This document shows positions 9,303 through 17,057 of a stretch of 64,000 bases of DNA, in pieces (positions within the stretch are counted from its first letter, which is position 1; the number at the start of each line of letters is the position of its first letter). The stretch spans positions 1 through 64,000 of the forward strand of contig CAXIVB010000017.1 in NCBI GenBank assembly GCA_964035575.1, read 5' to 3'. The stretch comes from Rhynchopus sp. YZ270_cl-10 (lineage: Eukaryota; Euglenozoa; Diplonemea; Diplonemida; Diplonemidae). Position numbers and translations under genes: made by a program. The notes beneath the pieces were generated by a model, which worked only from the letters and a program-made list of their open reading frames with translations, ran no database searches and had not been told where the DNA came from.

Positions 9303-9492
9303 GAGGGTATGCCACTCCTGGATGTTGTGCAGCTCCAGGGCAACATGTGTGAACGGACCAGGTTGCCCTGGCGACCCGTCACCCCAATGAGAAATTGCGT
9401 TAATATCATCAGTGCACAAGGCACTGTATCAGATATTAAGCTGATAAGAACAGATAATACACTTGATCTTAGCCAAAAGGCCGAGAAGGTAT
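9303..9492 (-). ncRNA. U2: U2 snRNA
   Basis: Recognises the branch site. It reads ATACCTTCTCGGCCTTTTGG, then AAGATCAAGTGTATTATCTG, then TTCTTATCAGCTTAATATC, matching the U2 5' domain almost base for base. The branch-pairing GUAGUA is GUAUUA here. A probable Sm site is GCAATTTCTC. The 3' hairpins (CCAGGGCAACCTGG and the following one) end before a T6 tract. Start chosen by homology and by the promoter spacing. Confidence 0.95.
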
Positions 9493-9533
9493 GACTTCTT
9501 TTTAGTCCATACCGAATTCGACACCCATGTACA

Positions 9534-9543
9534 GGGAAGCATG
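9534..9543 (-). promoter_or_regulatory. PSE-like element of U2
   Basis: CATGCTTCCC on the minus strand, 41 nt before the U2 start, followed by TGTACATGGGTG. A partly duplicated version (ACTTCCCTGTGACATGGGTG) lies ~65 bp further upstream. Confidence 0.75.
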
Positions 9544-9642
9544 ATTATGATCAATATTACTAGGAAACAACAAGGCAAGCAGATTACACACCCATGTCAC
9601 AGGGAAGTAAGTGAAGGTGATGATCAATCTTATTAGTAAAAA

Positions 9643-9787
9643 CAAGGCCGCCGAAGCAGCTACACAAATTGCCAATGTGGCAACGCCGAAGCGGCCCATG
9701 GCGGGAATTGGGTAGTTTTCAACCAGCAATCTCTCCACAGCGTCCCTATTTGGTCATTGCTTATGGAATTATCCCGAGCGCAAGAAT
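9643..9787 (-). ncRNA. U4: U4 snRNA
   Basis: Chaperones U6 in the tri-snRNP. The 5' end ATTCTTGCGCTCGGG resembles the U4 start. GATTGCTGGTTGAAAACTAC and CCCAATTCCCGCC match the conserved central domain, and CATTGGCAATTTGTG holds the Sm site. The 3' hairpin GCTGCTTCGGCGGC is followed by a T-rich tract. Inferred length 145 nt equals typical U4. An open frame on this strand that reads as a membrane protein is this gene misread. Confidence 0.93.
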
Positions 9788-9828
9788 ACCTCCTTTTCTC
9801 CCAGTCGTGTCACAAAGCTATGTCCACA

Positions 9829-9838
9829 GGGAAGTGTG
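9829..9838 (-). promoter_or_regulatory. PSE-like element of U4
   Basis: CACACTTCCC on the minus strand followed by TGTGGACA, with its last base 41 nt before the U4 start. This matches the U2 arrangement. Confidence 0.65.
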
Positions 9839-10306
9839 TTGGGGTGGTAACATATAGACACCACGTAAAGTTAACACACCAAAACTACCACCGCCAATGT
9901 GCCTCCCTATAGACATCTGTGCAGCCGATAGGTGGAACAAACAAGGGCAAGACTGTACTCTACACAGGATCTGTTTTTGAGTGCATTCGTGTTGAAGATT
10001 GTTTTCTTCGGCACAAGACCAAAGCTGGATGATGACATAGGTTGGGCATGTGCAGCATGAGCACTTGCGATGATTGTCACATACTTCTTGTATTGTTTTG
10101 TCTCTCCCCTGTATGGCGCAGGGAAGAGTACCAGGCACAGCCCTTCCACTTACAGCTTGTTTTTAAGAAAAAAAACCCTAAAAAAGGCTTCACATGACTT
10201 TTTTCACCTTCAAGGACATCTTGATCGATAGTTACCTCACTATCCTCGCTATCAACACGCTTCCACGTGTAGCAAAGTGCATACAGCAATAGAACAAAAC
10301 AGAGCC
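9839..10306. other. Spacer between U4 and U5
   Basis: No recognised gene. A minus-strand TCTTCCCTG near 10123-10132 resembles the snRNA promoter word and could precede an RNA beginning near 10077, but no Sm site or known motif follows. ACACGCTTCCAC at 10255-10266 is probably the U5 promoter word. Unit B 39545-40012. Confidence 0.45.
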
Positions 10307-10413
10307 ATATCACGGTTCTTGCCCATATCGAACTCATCTTTCGCCTTTTACTAAAGATGACCGTGGGTAAGAGCCACTAAGTGAAAGCATAATTTTTGAA
10401 GGGGCCTTTGTGT
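10307..10413 (+). ncRNA. U5: U5 snRNA
   Basis: Aligns exons in the spliceosome. Loop 1 is intact (CGCCTTTTACTAAAG). It is carried by CATCTTT/AAAGATG and a lower stem GGTTCTTGCCCA against TGGGTAAGAGCC. The Sm site is CATAATTTTTGAAG. A weak promoter word, CACGCTTCCA, ends 41 nt upstream. The 3' end is a guess. The antisense open frame over it is a shadow. Confidence 0.92.
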
Positions 10414-10443
10414 CTCATCTGTTTTTAAGTCTTGACAACCACT

Positions 10444-10452
10444 ATGCTTCCC
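10444..10452 (+). promoter_or_regulatory. PSE-like element of U1
   Basis: ATGCTTCCC followed by TG, 45 nt before the inferred U1 5' end. Confidence 0.65.
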
Positions 10453-10497
10453 TGCTGGTGTTGGAGTTTTGCATGTTGTTAAACTCAGCTAGAGGTT

Positions 10498-10656
10498 ACA
10501 TACCTTACTGGTGTCTGACCTGATCAACAAGGGCGTCGACACACCAGTGGCCCTTGCATTGCACTGCGCAGGGGATACTGGTGGCACTAGCTTCGGCTGG
10601 CTTGCACAGTGAAATTTTTGACAGCGGCGGTGCTGTGCTTTGCACAAACCCGCCTT
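10498..10656 (+). ncRNA. U1: U1 snRNA
   Basis: Recognises 5' splice sites. The 5' end ACATACCTTACTGG is complementary to AAG|GTATGT. A U1-70K-type loop region GATCAACAAGG, a U1A-type loop GCATTGCACTGC and the Sm site GTGAAATTTTTGACAG are present. The 3' hairpin GGCGG..TGTGC-TTT-GCACA..CCGCC ends before T5. Exact 5' nucleotide is inferred. Confidence 0.9.
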
Positions 10657-10943
10657 TTTAAACAAACAAACAAACCAAAACAAACGTGATCACACAAACC
10701 ATCATGTCACCCAGTAAACCCAGTAAACCCAGCACACTGGTCTAGAGGGATCGACCACTGAGTGGTGACCTGTGAGCACACAGGCACCTGCTCCGATGCA
10801 GTAGTGCAGCGCACTAAGTGCTGTGCTAAGGACTGGCCAAACTTGTTAAACCTGCTGACCCACAAACCGGTTTTCACAACCGAAGCAAAAACAAGCTCAG
10901 AAATAAAAAGCTCTTCAAAGGTTTTCGAACCTGACTCAGTATT
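10657..10943. other. Spacer between U1 and 5S
   Basis: No gene recognised. Contains AAACCCAGT direct repeats and short palindromes such as GCCTGTGTGCTCACAGG read in reverse. Its last ~70 bp (AAGCAAAAACAAGCTCAG onward) reappear before each of the three 5S genes, so it may hold 5S flanking signals. Unit B 40363-40649. Confidence 0.5.
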
Positions 10944-11062
10944 GGATTCGGCCATACTCTGGTGAATACACCTCATCCCGCCTGATTTGAGAAGTTAAGC
11001 ACCAGCAGGCCTGGATAGTACTGGCGTGGGTGACCAGCTGGGAAGTCCGGGTGCTTGAATCC
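10944..11062 (+). rRNA. 5S: 5S rRNA, copy 1
   Basis: Large-subunit 5S RNA, 119 nt. GGATTC at the 5' end pairs with GAATCC at the 3' end, with a T5 stop after. CCTGATTTGAGAAGTTAAGC (internal promoter/helix B-C region) and GGATAGTACTGGCGTGGGTG are well conserved, and GAATACACCTCATCCCG resembles euglenozoan 5S. Confidence 0.96.
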
Positions 11063-11106
11063 TTTTTGCTTTTCTTCCGTGTTGGTGTGTGGTTTTAGGA
11101 CATCCA

Positions 11107-11144
11107 GACCCTGACCCACCTCCAACAAGACAACCCTGTCTTGT
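11107..11144 (+). promoter_or_regulatory. Upstream element in 5S block 1
   Basis: GACCCTGACCCACCTCC plus ACAAGAC-AACCCT-GTCTTGT, as at U6, SRP and X RNAs. By the 23-nt rule a transcript would start at 11168. The second block repeats it at 11862-11899. Confidence 0.6.
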
Positions 11145-11167
11145 ATCCCTGTGTTTGTTGCACTATC

Positions 11168-11540
11168 CAGAGAGCAGAAATGAGGGGAGACTACACCACC
11201 GACGGTGCTTCAGCCTACAGGAGCATGCTGGAATGTGAATGCTGCATGACAGCATTCACAATTTCACCTTTGGTGAGATGGAGATGAGCGCAAAGGTGCA
11301 AAAATGCACAACAAAAACTGAGGAAGAGGCATCCATACTCCCCAGAAGGGACGTGCGCACCTGCAGCCAAAAATTCTCCTGTGCTTAATATCATGCGCGC
11401 TGGGGATGCCGAAATAGCTAAACTGTTGCAAGAAGTGGGACTAATTCCCAGGCAGTTGCCCTGTACAACATGCAAGTCCACAATGCCAGAAACACTGTAC
11501 TGGACACCAAGATACTCCAAGAAGATCGCAAACTGGCCTT
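11168..11540 (+). ncRNA. Candidate Pol III RNA in 5S block 1
   Basis: Predicted only from the upstream element and the absence of any TTTT before 11541. Hairpins are visible: GTGAATGCTG-CATGA-CAGCATTCAC (11236-11260) and GTGCA-AAAA-TGCAC. Family not recognised. The same DNA contains two short transposase-like open frames, so it could instead be a transposon fragment that picked up the promoter. Confidence 0.4.
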
Positions 11541-11551
11541 ATTTTAGGTGA
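11393..11551 (+). pseudogene. Possible ISXO2/Merlin-like transposase fragment
   Basis: A 52-residue frame from ATG includes EIAKLLQEVGLIPRQLPCTTC and then KSTM. The pattern L..xGLIP....C..C...M resembles the N-terminal zinc ribbon of ISXO2/IS1595-like (Merlin) transposases. A nearby frame (11180-11281) includes TDGASAYRSM, reminiscent of a DDE segment, but in the wrong order for one gene. Copies at 12148, 41099 and 41854. Chance resemblance is possible. Confidence 0.3.
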
Positions 11552-11698
11552 AATGACCTAATGCAGAGTGCAGCGGAACAGGGGAGACAAATAAAGTTTC
11601 CTGTACCATGCAACACCCAAGACCTTTTGCACAAGTGAAGCAAAAACAAGCTCAGAAATAAAAAGCTCTTCAAAGGTTTTCGAACCTGACTCAGTATT

Positions 11699-11817
11699 GG
11701 ATTCGGCCATACTCTGGTGAATGCACCTCATCCCGCCTGATTTGAGAAGTTAAGCACCAGCAGGCCTGGATAGTACTGGCGTGGGTGACCAGCTGGGAAG
11801 TCCGGGTGCTTGAATCC
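11699..11817 (+). rRNA. 5S: 5S rRNA, copy 2
   Basis: As copy 1 except GAATGCACC for GAATACACC, a change seen in other euglenozoan 5S. The terminal stem and T5 are kept. Confidence 0.96.
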
Positions 11818-11922
11818 TTTTTGCTTTTCTTCCGTGTTGGTGTGTGGTTTTAGGACATCCAGACCCTGACCCACCTCCAACAAGACAACCCTGTCTTGTA
11901 TCCCTGTGTTTGTTGCACTATC

Positions 11923-12295
11923 CAGAGAGCAGAAATGAGGGGAGACTACACCACCGACGGTGCTTCAGCCTACAGGAGCATGCTGGAATGTGAATGCTGC
12001 ATGACAGCATTCACAATTTCACCTTTGGTGAGATGGAGATGAGCGCAAAGGTGCAAAAATGCACAACAAAAACTGAGGAAGAGGCATCCATACTCCCCAG
12101 AAGGGACGTGCGCACCTGCAGCCAAAAATTCTCCTGTGCTTAATATCATGCGCGCTGGGGATGCCGAAATAGCTAAACTGTTGCAAGAAGTGGGACTAAT
12201 TCCCAGGCAGTTGCCCTGTACAACATGCAAGTCCACAATGCCAGAAACACTGTACTGGACACCAAGATACTCCAAGAAGATCGCAAACTGGCCTT
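11923..12295 (+). ncRNA. Candidate Pol III RNA in 5S block 2
   Basis: Exact-looking duplicate of 11168-11540, with its own upstream element ending 23 nt before. Same uncertainty. Confidence 0.4.
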
Positions 12296-12453
12296 ATTTT
12301 AGGTGAAATGACCTAATGCAGAGTGCAGCGGAACAGGGGAGACAAATAAAGTTTCCTGTACCATGCAACACCCAAGACCTTTTGCACAAGTGAAGCAAAA
12401 ACAAGCTCAGAAATATAAAGCTCTTCAAAGGTTTTCCACCCAGACCCATTATT

Positions 12454-12572
12454 GGATTCGGCCATACTCTGGTGAATACACCTCATCCCGCCTGATTTGA
12501 GAAGTTAAGCACCAGCAGGCCTGGATAGTACTGGCGTGGGTGACCAGCTGGGAAGTCCGGGTGCTTGAATCC
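12454..12572 (+). rRNA. 5S: 5S rRNA, copy 3
   Basis: Matches copy 1, followed by T6. Its upstream flank differs slightly (CCACCCAGACCCATT). It is the last 5S before the tRNA cluster. Confidence 0.96.
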
Positions 12573-12655
12573 TTTTTTCCTTATTTGTGGTGTAACACAC
12601 AGAAGTTGGTTGAAAAGTGAACTGATAGTATTCAGCGCAAAGCATGATTATTGAA

Positions 12656-12727
12656 GGGTATATAGCTCAGTGGTAGAGCATTCGGCTGCAGTCCGAACGG
12701 TCCCTGGTTCGAACCCGGGTGTGCCCT
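12656..12727 (+). tRNA. tRNA-Cys(GCA)
   Basis: Acceptor GGGTATA pairs TGTGCCC. Anticodon stem TTCGG/CCGAA carries loop CTGCAGT. T arm CTGG-TTCGAAC-CCGG. A T-tract follows. First gene of the tRNA cluster. Confidence 0.96.
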
Positions 12728-12828
12728 CTCTTTTTGTTTCAAGACCAGATTTTCTCTTGAGTGTTACTTCTCCCTTTTTGGTTTTGAATTCCATCCCCAC
12801 CTTGTAAAGATTCGTTTAAGAAATGTAA

Positions 12829-12901
12829 GGGGGTTTAGCTCAAATGGTAGAGCGCTCGCTCAGCATGCGAGAGGTAGAGGGATCGATACCCTCAATCTCC
12901 A
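12829..12901 (+). tRNA. tRNA-Ala(AGC)
   Basis: Acceptor GGGGGTT/AATCTCC. Anticodon stem CTCGC/GCGAG with loop TCAGCAT. T loop TCGATAC differs from the usual TTCGA start, a small oddity. A34 implies inosine decoding. Confidence 0.93.
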
Positions 12902-12992
12902 AACATTTTTTGGCTTGGAAACACTGTTGTGATATTTCCAGATCTCAATTCTTTTTGGTACCAAAGAAAAAGAAGGAAGCGACAGAATTGTA

Positions 12993-13064
12993 TCTCCTAT
13001 GGTGTAGTGGTTAGCACTCGAGACTCTGAATCTCGCGACCGCGGTTCGAATCCGCGTAGGAGAA
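12993..13064 (+). tRNA. tRNA-Gln(CTG)
   Basis: Acceptor TCTCCTA/TAGGAGA. Anticodon stem CGAGA/TCTCG with loop CTCTGAA. T arm GCGG-TTCGAAT-CCGC. Body close to the Gln(TTG) gene at 21713. Confidence 0.96.
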
Positions 13065-13157
13065 CTTTCCTTTTTCTCCGTTTCGTCCCTTGTTATTCTC
13101 CTCTATGACTGTTTGAAACACATTCCCACTTTCATATTCTTGTTGGCTTTTATTGAA

Positions 13158-13239
13158 GGCGAGATGGCCGAGTGGTCTAAGGCGCCAGGTTAAGGCCCTG
13201 GTCCCTTCGGGGGCGTGGGTTCAAACCCCACTCTCGTCA
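13158..13239 (+). tRNA. tRNA-Leu(AAG)
   Basis: 82 nt with the long class II variable arm (CCCTTCGGGGG). Acceptor GGCGAGA/TCTCGTC. Anticodon stem CCAGG/CCTGG with loop TTAAGGC. Confidence 0.96.
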
Positions 13240-13328
13240 CTTGTTGTTCTTTTTCTTTTTCATTTTCAATCCATCCATTTTGTTTTGTTTTCAAGATTGT
13301 GCAAAACACAAAAAGCACACTTGTCAGG

Positions 13329-13401
13329 TCCTCCTTGGCGCAGTCGGTAGCGCGTCAGGCTGTTAACCTGCAGGTCGTTGGTTCGAACCCAACAGGAGGA
13401 G
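13329..13401 (+). tRNA. tRNA-Asn(GTT), copy 1
   Basis: Acceptor TCCTCCT/AGGAGGA. Anticodon loop TGTTAAC on CAGGC/CCTG. T loop TTCGAAC. A second identical-looking gene lies at 20908. Confidence 0.96.
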
Positions 13402-13460
13402 ACTTTTTTCCCTTCTCAAACCATTTTCTGTTCTTTGCAAAAGTCATAAAAAACTGGGAA

Positions 13461-13542
13461 GGCGAGATGGCCGAGCGGTCTAAGGCGCCAGGTTTAGGCC
13501 CTGGTCTCTTCGGAGGCGTGGGTTCAAACCCCACTCTCGTCA
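13461..13542 (+). tRNA. tRNA-Leu(TAG)
   Basis: Class II. Differs from Leu(AAG) mainly in loop TTTAGGC and variable arm TCTCTTCGGAGG. Evidently a sister of that gene. Confidence 0.96.
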
Positions 13543-13606
13543 CGTTATTACCATTTTTCCGCAGAAAACCTACCTCTTGTGGAAAACACTTCCGGTCATT
13601 ATTGTA

Positions 13607-13679
13607 GCAGCTATCGTCTAGTGGTTAGGACGCTCGCCTCACACGCGAGAGATCGTCGGTTCAATCCCGACTAGCTGTA
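13607..13679 (+). tRNA. tRNA-Val(CAC)
   Basis: Acceptor GCAGCTA/TAGCTGT (G-U at the first pair). Stem CTCGC/GCGAG with loop CTCACAC. T arm GTCGG-TTCAATC-CCGAC. Confidence 0.95.
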
Positions 13680-13767
13680 ATTTCTTTTTCAACTTTCCTT
13701 CACATTTTCGCAATGCAACGATTGAAAAGATGTCCCCATGCAGATAATAGTTTTGCCTACTATCAGA

Positions 13768-13839
13768 TCCGCTGTAGTATAGTGGTTAGAACAGCCGGCT
13801 CTCACCCGGCAGACCGGGGTTCAATTCCCCGCAGCGGAA
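13768..13839 (+). tRNA. tRNA-Glu(CTC)
   Basis: Acceptor TCCGCTG/CAGCGGA. Stem GCCGG/CCGGC with loop CTCTCAC. T arm CGGGG-TTCAATT-CCCCG. Confidence 0.96.
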
Positions 13840-13933
13840 AATACCTTTTTTTAGACCAAGTTTTGGAGAGAAGAATTTCTGACTTTTGAATAATAACACC
13901 ATCATGTAAATCTGGATGAAGAAAATAATCAGT

Positions 13934-14005
13934 GGCTTAGTGGTCTAGTGGCATGATTCTCGCTTCGGGTGCGAGAGGTCCAGGGTTCGATTCCCTGCTG
14001 AGCCC
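13934..14005 (+). tRNA. tRNA-Pro(CGG)
   Basis: Acceptor GGCTTAG/CTGAGCC. Stem CTCGC/GCGAG with loop TTCGGGT. Nearly the same body as Pro(TGG) at 24168. Confidence 0.96.
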
Positions 14006-14220
14006 CTCTTTTTATTCAGGTACTTTTCTTGCTTGGGAATTGTTTAGAAAAATTATGTCCACATCTTTTCGACCACCAAAATCCCAAGATGAGGAAGTTT
14101 GGAAAAGTGTATTTTTGTGAAAGTATTTTGCCATATCTTTGTTGTCACCAAAATCCCAAGATAGTGAGAGAATCTTGAAAAATGATTTTCCATATTTTCA
14201 CTTCCCAGTGAAAAAGAGAA

Positions 14221-14293
14221 TACCCATGGTGGGGATCGAACCCACAATCTTTCGCTTAGGAAGCGAACGCCTTATCCATTGGGCTACACGGGC
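14221..14293 (-). tRNA. tRNA-Arg(CCT)
   Basis: Acceptor GCCCGTG/CATGGGT. Stem TTCGC/GCGAA with loop TTCCTAA. T arm GTGGG-TTCGATC-CCCAC. First minus-strand tRNA in the cluster. Confidence 0.95.
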
Positions 14294-14399
14294 CTAATAG
14301 TTTTACCTTCTTTCCTTTTCTCTGGGGTGGTCAAATTTAGGACAAGAGACTTTTCTGCATGACCACCCCACAATGATTCTTTGGTTTAAATGAATGTGA

Positions 14400-14472
14400 G
14401 CCTCCCTAGCTCAGTCGGTAGAGCGCAAGGCCCTTAACCTTGTGGTCGCGGGTTCGAGCCCCGCGGGAGGTG
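14400..14472 (+). tRNA. tRNA-Lys(CTT), copy 1
   Basis: Acceptor GCCTCCC/GGGAGGT. Stem CAAGG/CCTTG with loop CCCTTAA. The same sequence occurs inverted at 21538. Confidence 0.96.
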
Positions 14473-14811
14473 CTTTTCTTTTTGAATGCTTACGATTTTG
14501 CAGGTTTCTGAGATTTTGAGGCAAATGAAAACCAAAAAATATTTCCTCCACTTGATCTCAGTTCTGTTTCGTTGGCAAGTTGAGAGTGGAATTTGGGTGA
14601 AAATATGTGTTTTCCGAACCAACACAGGACTCCCACCGACCGGTGTAGGTTTTGCGTTCAACCAGGTGTGAACTGCTTCCACTCGCGAAAAGTGCCAGAC
14701 CCTTTTGCTGGGGATAGCACGTTTCAGCCCCACAACTTATCTCCTTTCTGGGCAAGTCCAGTGTGCTCAGCTGCCGCTTCTTGGCGACTCACCAGTACAG
14801 AGTGGTGGAAT
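14473..14811. other. Spacer, nothing recognised
   Basis: No RNA gene, promoter word or clear repeat; open frames are short and cross neighbouring features. Unit B 44179-44517. Confidence 0.5.
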
Positions 14812-15137
14812 CCAGCACAGAATGGAATGGCTGGGAAATCCTTAGCAATCCATAATTCAGATGGAAAAACTCCTGACCCAGCTATTGAATTTTCGGATCA
14901 TTTTCTCAGTCACAATGCAAGCACAGAATGGAAACCAAAACCAAGCACAGAATGGAACACGGCTATAAGACTCCAGCCATTCCATTCTGTGCTGGTTTTT
15001 CGTTTCCTTTCTGTGCTTGCATTGTGACTGAGAAAATGATCTGAAAATTCAATACCCGGGTCAGGAGTTTTTTTTTCCACTCCTAACAAATCCTTACAGT
15101 AAGCCTATAAGTCTCCAGCCATTCCATTCTGTGCTGG
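14812..15137. repeat. Foldback (MITE-like) element
   Basis: Starts CCAGCACAGAATGGAATGGC and ends with its reverse complement. The interior is also largely self-complementary (AACTCCTGACCC, TTTTCTCAGTCACAATGCAA and their complements), giving one long imperfect hairpin. No coding capacity or clear target duplication. Unit B 44518-44843. Confidence 0.75.
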
Positions 15138-15290
15138 TTTTTGGAGCCCATTCTGTGAGCACTCGCTCGGGCCTGTACTGGAGTATAGCGGCCAGGCCAT
15201 CTCCCTTCTGCGTTCCTGCCTGTCACATCCAGTGCTCAGTTGCTGCTTCTTCAGCACAACCGCATCACATCACATCACCAAAAAATAGAA

Positions 15291-15362
15291 AGGCAACTGG
15301 GGGGATCGAACCCCCGACCCTTGGTTTACAAGACCAATGCTCTGCCACTGAGCTAAATCGCC
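15291..15362 (-). tRNA. tRNA-Thr(TGT)
   Basis: Acceptor GGCGATT/AGTTGCC. Stem TTGGT/ACCAA with loop CTTGTAA. T arm GGGGG-TTCGATC-CCCCC. Confidence 0.95.
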
Positions 15363-15444
15363 GCTGATTAAGATGCTTTTGCTGTTTCTCCTGCGAAGAA
15401 GTTTTTCAAGACAACACAGAAAGGAAAGTGTGTAAAAAAAGAAA

Positions 15445-15515
15445 TGACCCTAGACGGAATCGAACCGCCGTTGATGGATTTGGAATCCATAGTGCTACCG
15501 CTACACCATAGGGCC
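15445..15515 (-). tRNA. tRNA-Trp(CCA)
   Basis: Acceptor GGCCCTA/TAGGGTC. Stem ATGGA/TCCAT with loop TTCCAAA. Only Trp gene in the unit. A transposon target duplication begins 2 bp upstream of its 5' end, so its 5' flank was displaced by that insertion. Confidence 0.95.
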
Positions 15516-15516
15516 C

Positions 15517-15524
15517 ATGATTTA
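15517..15524. repeat. 8-bp target duplication, left
   Basis: ATGATTTA, repeated at 17542-17549 on the far side of transposon 1. Confidence 0.85.
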
Positions 15525-15527
15525 GGT

Positions 15528-15778
15528 ATGTCGGGCGCACAGGGGGGTACCCTAATCGGGCGCACAGGGGGGTACCCTAATCGGGCGCACAGGGGGGTCC
15601 CTAATCGGGCGCACAGGGGGGTCATTTCCTAATCGGGCGCACAGGGGGGTCGGCTAATCGGGCGCACAGGGGGGTCCCCCTAATCGGGCGCACAGGGGGG
15701 TCGCCTAATCGGGCGCACAGGGGGGTACTCCTAATCGGGCGCACAGGGGGGTCGGCTAATCGGGCGCACAGGGGGGTG
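15528..15778 (+). repeat. G-rich hyphenated repeat array
   Basis: Ten copies of a ~21-bp core TAATCGGGCGCACAGGGGGG separated by short variable linkers (ACCC, CC, CATTTCC, CGGC, CCCC, CGCC, ACTCC). Forms the inner continuation of the transposon end. Confidence 0.9.
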
Positions 15779-15912
15779 GTTTTTTTGAAATATTTTGTTC
15801 AACATGACTTATCGTGCAAAAATTTTTTTGAGACCTCAACCCAAGGGGGGAAGACTACTGGTGGTAAAATTTGGTGGTGGAAAATTTTTTTGGTACACTG
15901 GGATCACACAGG

Positions 15913-16815
15913 CTTAGTGACCACACCAGCCAGATAACGCAACCTAGAACCAGCTAGGTCCCGCGCACCCGCACCCACCAGCCAGCTTAGTGACCACACC
16001 AGCCAGATAACGCAACCTAGAACCAGCTAGGTCCCGCGCACCCGCACCCACCAGCCGGCTTAGTGACTACACCAGCCAGATAACGCAACCTAGAACCAGC
16101 TAGGTCCCGCGCACCCGCACCCACCAGCCGGCTTAGTGACCACACCAGCCAGATAACGCAACCTAGAACCAGCTAGGTCCCGCGCACCCGCACCCACCAG
16201 CCGGCTTAGTGACCACACCAGCCAGATAACGCAACCTAGAACCAGCTAGGTCCCGCGCACCCGCACCCACCAGCCGGCTTAGTGACCACACCAGCCAGAT
16301 AACGCAACCTAGAACCAGCTAGGTCCCGCGCACCCGCACCCACCAGCCAGCTTATTGACCACACCAGCCAGATAACGTAACCTAGAACCCGCAAACCCGC
16401 GCACCCGTCAACCCGCAAACCCGCACAACCACCAGCCAGATAACGCAACCTAGAACCAGCTAGGTCCCGCGCACCCGCACCCACCAGCCGGCTTAGTGAC
16501 CACACCAGCCAGATAACGCAACCTAGAAGCAGCTAGGTCCCGCGCACCCGCACCCACCAGCCAGCTTAGTGACCACACCAGCCAGATAACGCAACCTAGA
16601 ACCAGCTAGGTCCCGCGCACCCGCACCCACCAGCCAGCTTATTGACCACACCAGCCAGATAACGTAACCTAGAACCAGCTAGGTCCCGCGCACCCGCACC
16701 CACCAGCCAGCTTATTGACCACACCAGCCAGATAACGTAACCTCGAACCCGCAAACCCGCGCACCCGTCAACCCGCAAACCCGCACAACCACGAGCCAGA
16801 TAACGCAACCTAGAA
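15913..16815 (-). repeat. 73-bp minisatellite
   Basis: About 12 copies of a 73-bp unit containing CAGATAACGCAACCTAGAAC and CCCGCGCACCCGCACCCACC, with two variant copies carrying AACCCGCAAACCCGCGCACC. Copy number differs between units by whole 73-bp steps. Confidence 0.9.
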
Positions 16816-16884
16816 CGAGATAACGTTGACTAAACGAACACGAAGGTATGTAAGAGAATGACACAAACCTGCAAGACATATGTG

Positions 16885-17057
16885 GAGGATCTCTCTGAGG
16901 ATTGAATCCGAGACCGCGAGATTTGTTGACCTGAGTTGTAACCACTTGGCTACTAAGTCTCACATAAGGATTTCACATACTGGTCACCCACGCCAGTACT
17001 ATCCAGGCCTACTGGTACTTAACTTCTCAACTCTGTAGGGACAGGGTGTATTCACCC
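16885..17057 (-). pseudogene. 5S-tRNA composite, left arm
   Basis: Read on the minus strand: a 5S-derived body (GAGAAGTTAAGTACCAGTAG, GGATAGTACTGGCGTGGGTG) joined after GACCAGTATGTGAAATCC to a tRNA-like segment with A-box TAGCCAAGTGGTTA and B-box GGATTCAATCC. It mirrors the next entry. Looks like a Pol III-derived SINE-type head, not a working gene. Confidence 0.7.

Larger units (their letters stand above)
10944..12453 (+). repeat. 755-bp tandem duplication carrying 5S
   Basis: 10944-11698 and 11699-12453 repeat with 755-bp period, each with a 5S gene, the upstream element and the candidate RNA. A third 5S follows without the rest. The two blocks are almost identical (GAATACACC against GAATGCACC in the 5S). 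Unit B 40650-42159. Confidence 0.92.

Noticed and set aside
9502-9738. Minus-strand 78-residue frame resembling a small membrane protein
   Set aside because: It covers U4 snRNA and the U2 promoter on the same strand, begins with GTG not ATG, and its hydrophobic run comes from U4 3' domain and promoter repeats.
10164-10180. Telomerase RNA template (AAACCCTAAA)
   Set aside because: Short match in an A-rich run with no promoter word, structure or second telomere unit.
10077-10337. Minus-strand 86-residue frame with a signal-anchor-like start (MSSIWARTVIWLCFVLL)
   Set aside because: It starts inside the antisense of the U5 loop 1 (CGCCTTTTACTAAAG); the U5 gene explains the sequence.
13215-13607. 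Frames with repeated GFEPT or SNPT-like peptides across the tRNA cluster
   Set aside because: They are translations of tRNA T arms (GGTTCGAACCC) and class II tRNA bodies.
15528-15778. CRISPR-like array (constant repeat, variable spacers)
   Set aside because: Linkers are 2-7 bp and recur in the same order in other arrays; the array is part of a transposon end in a eukaryotic genome.
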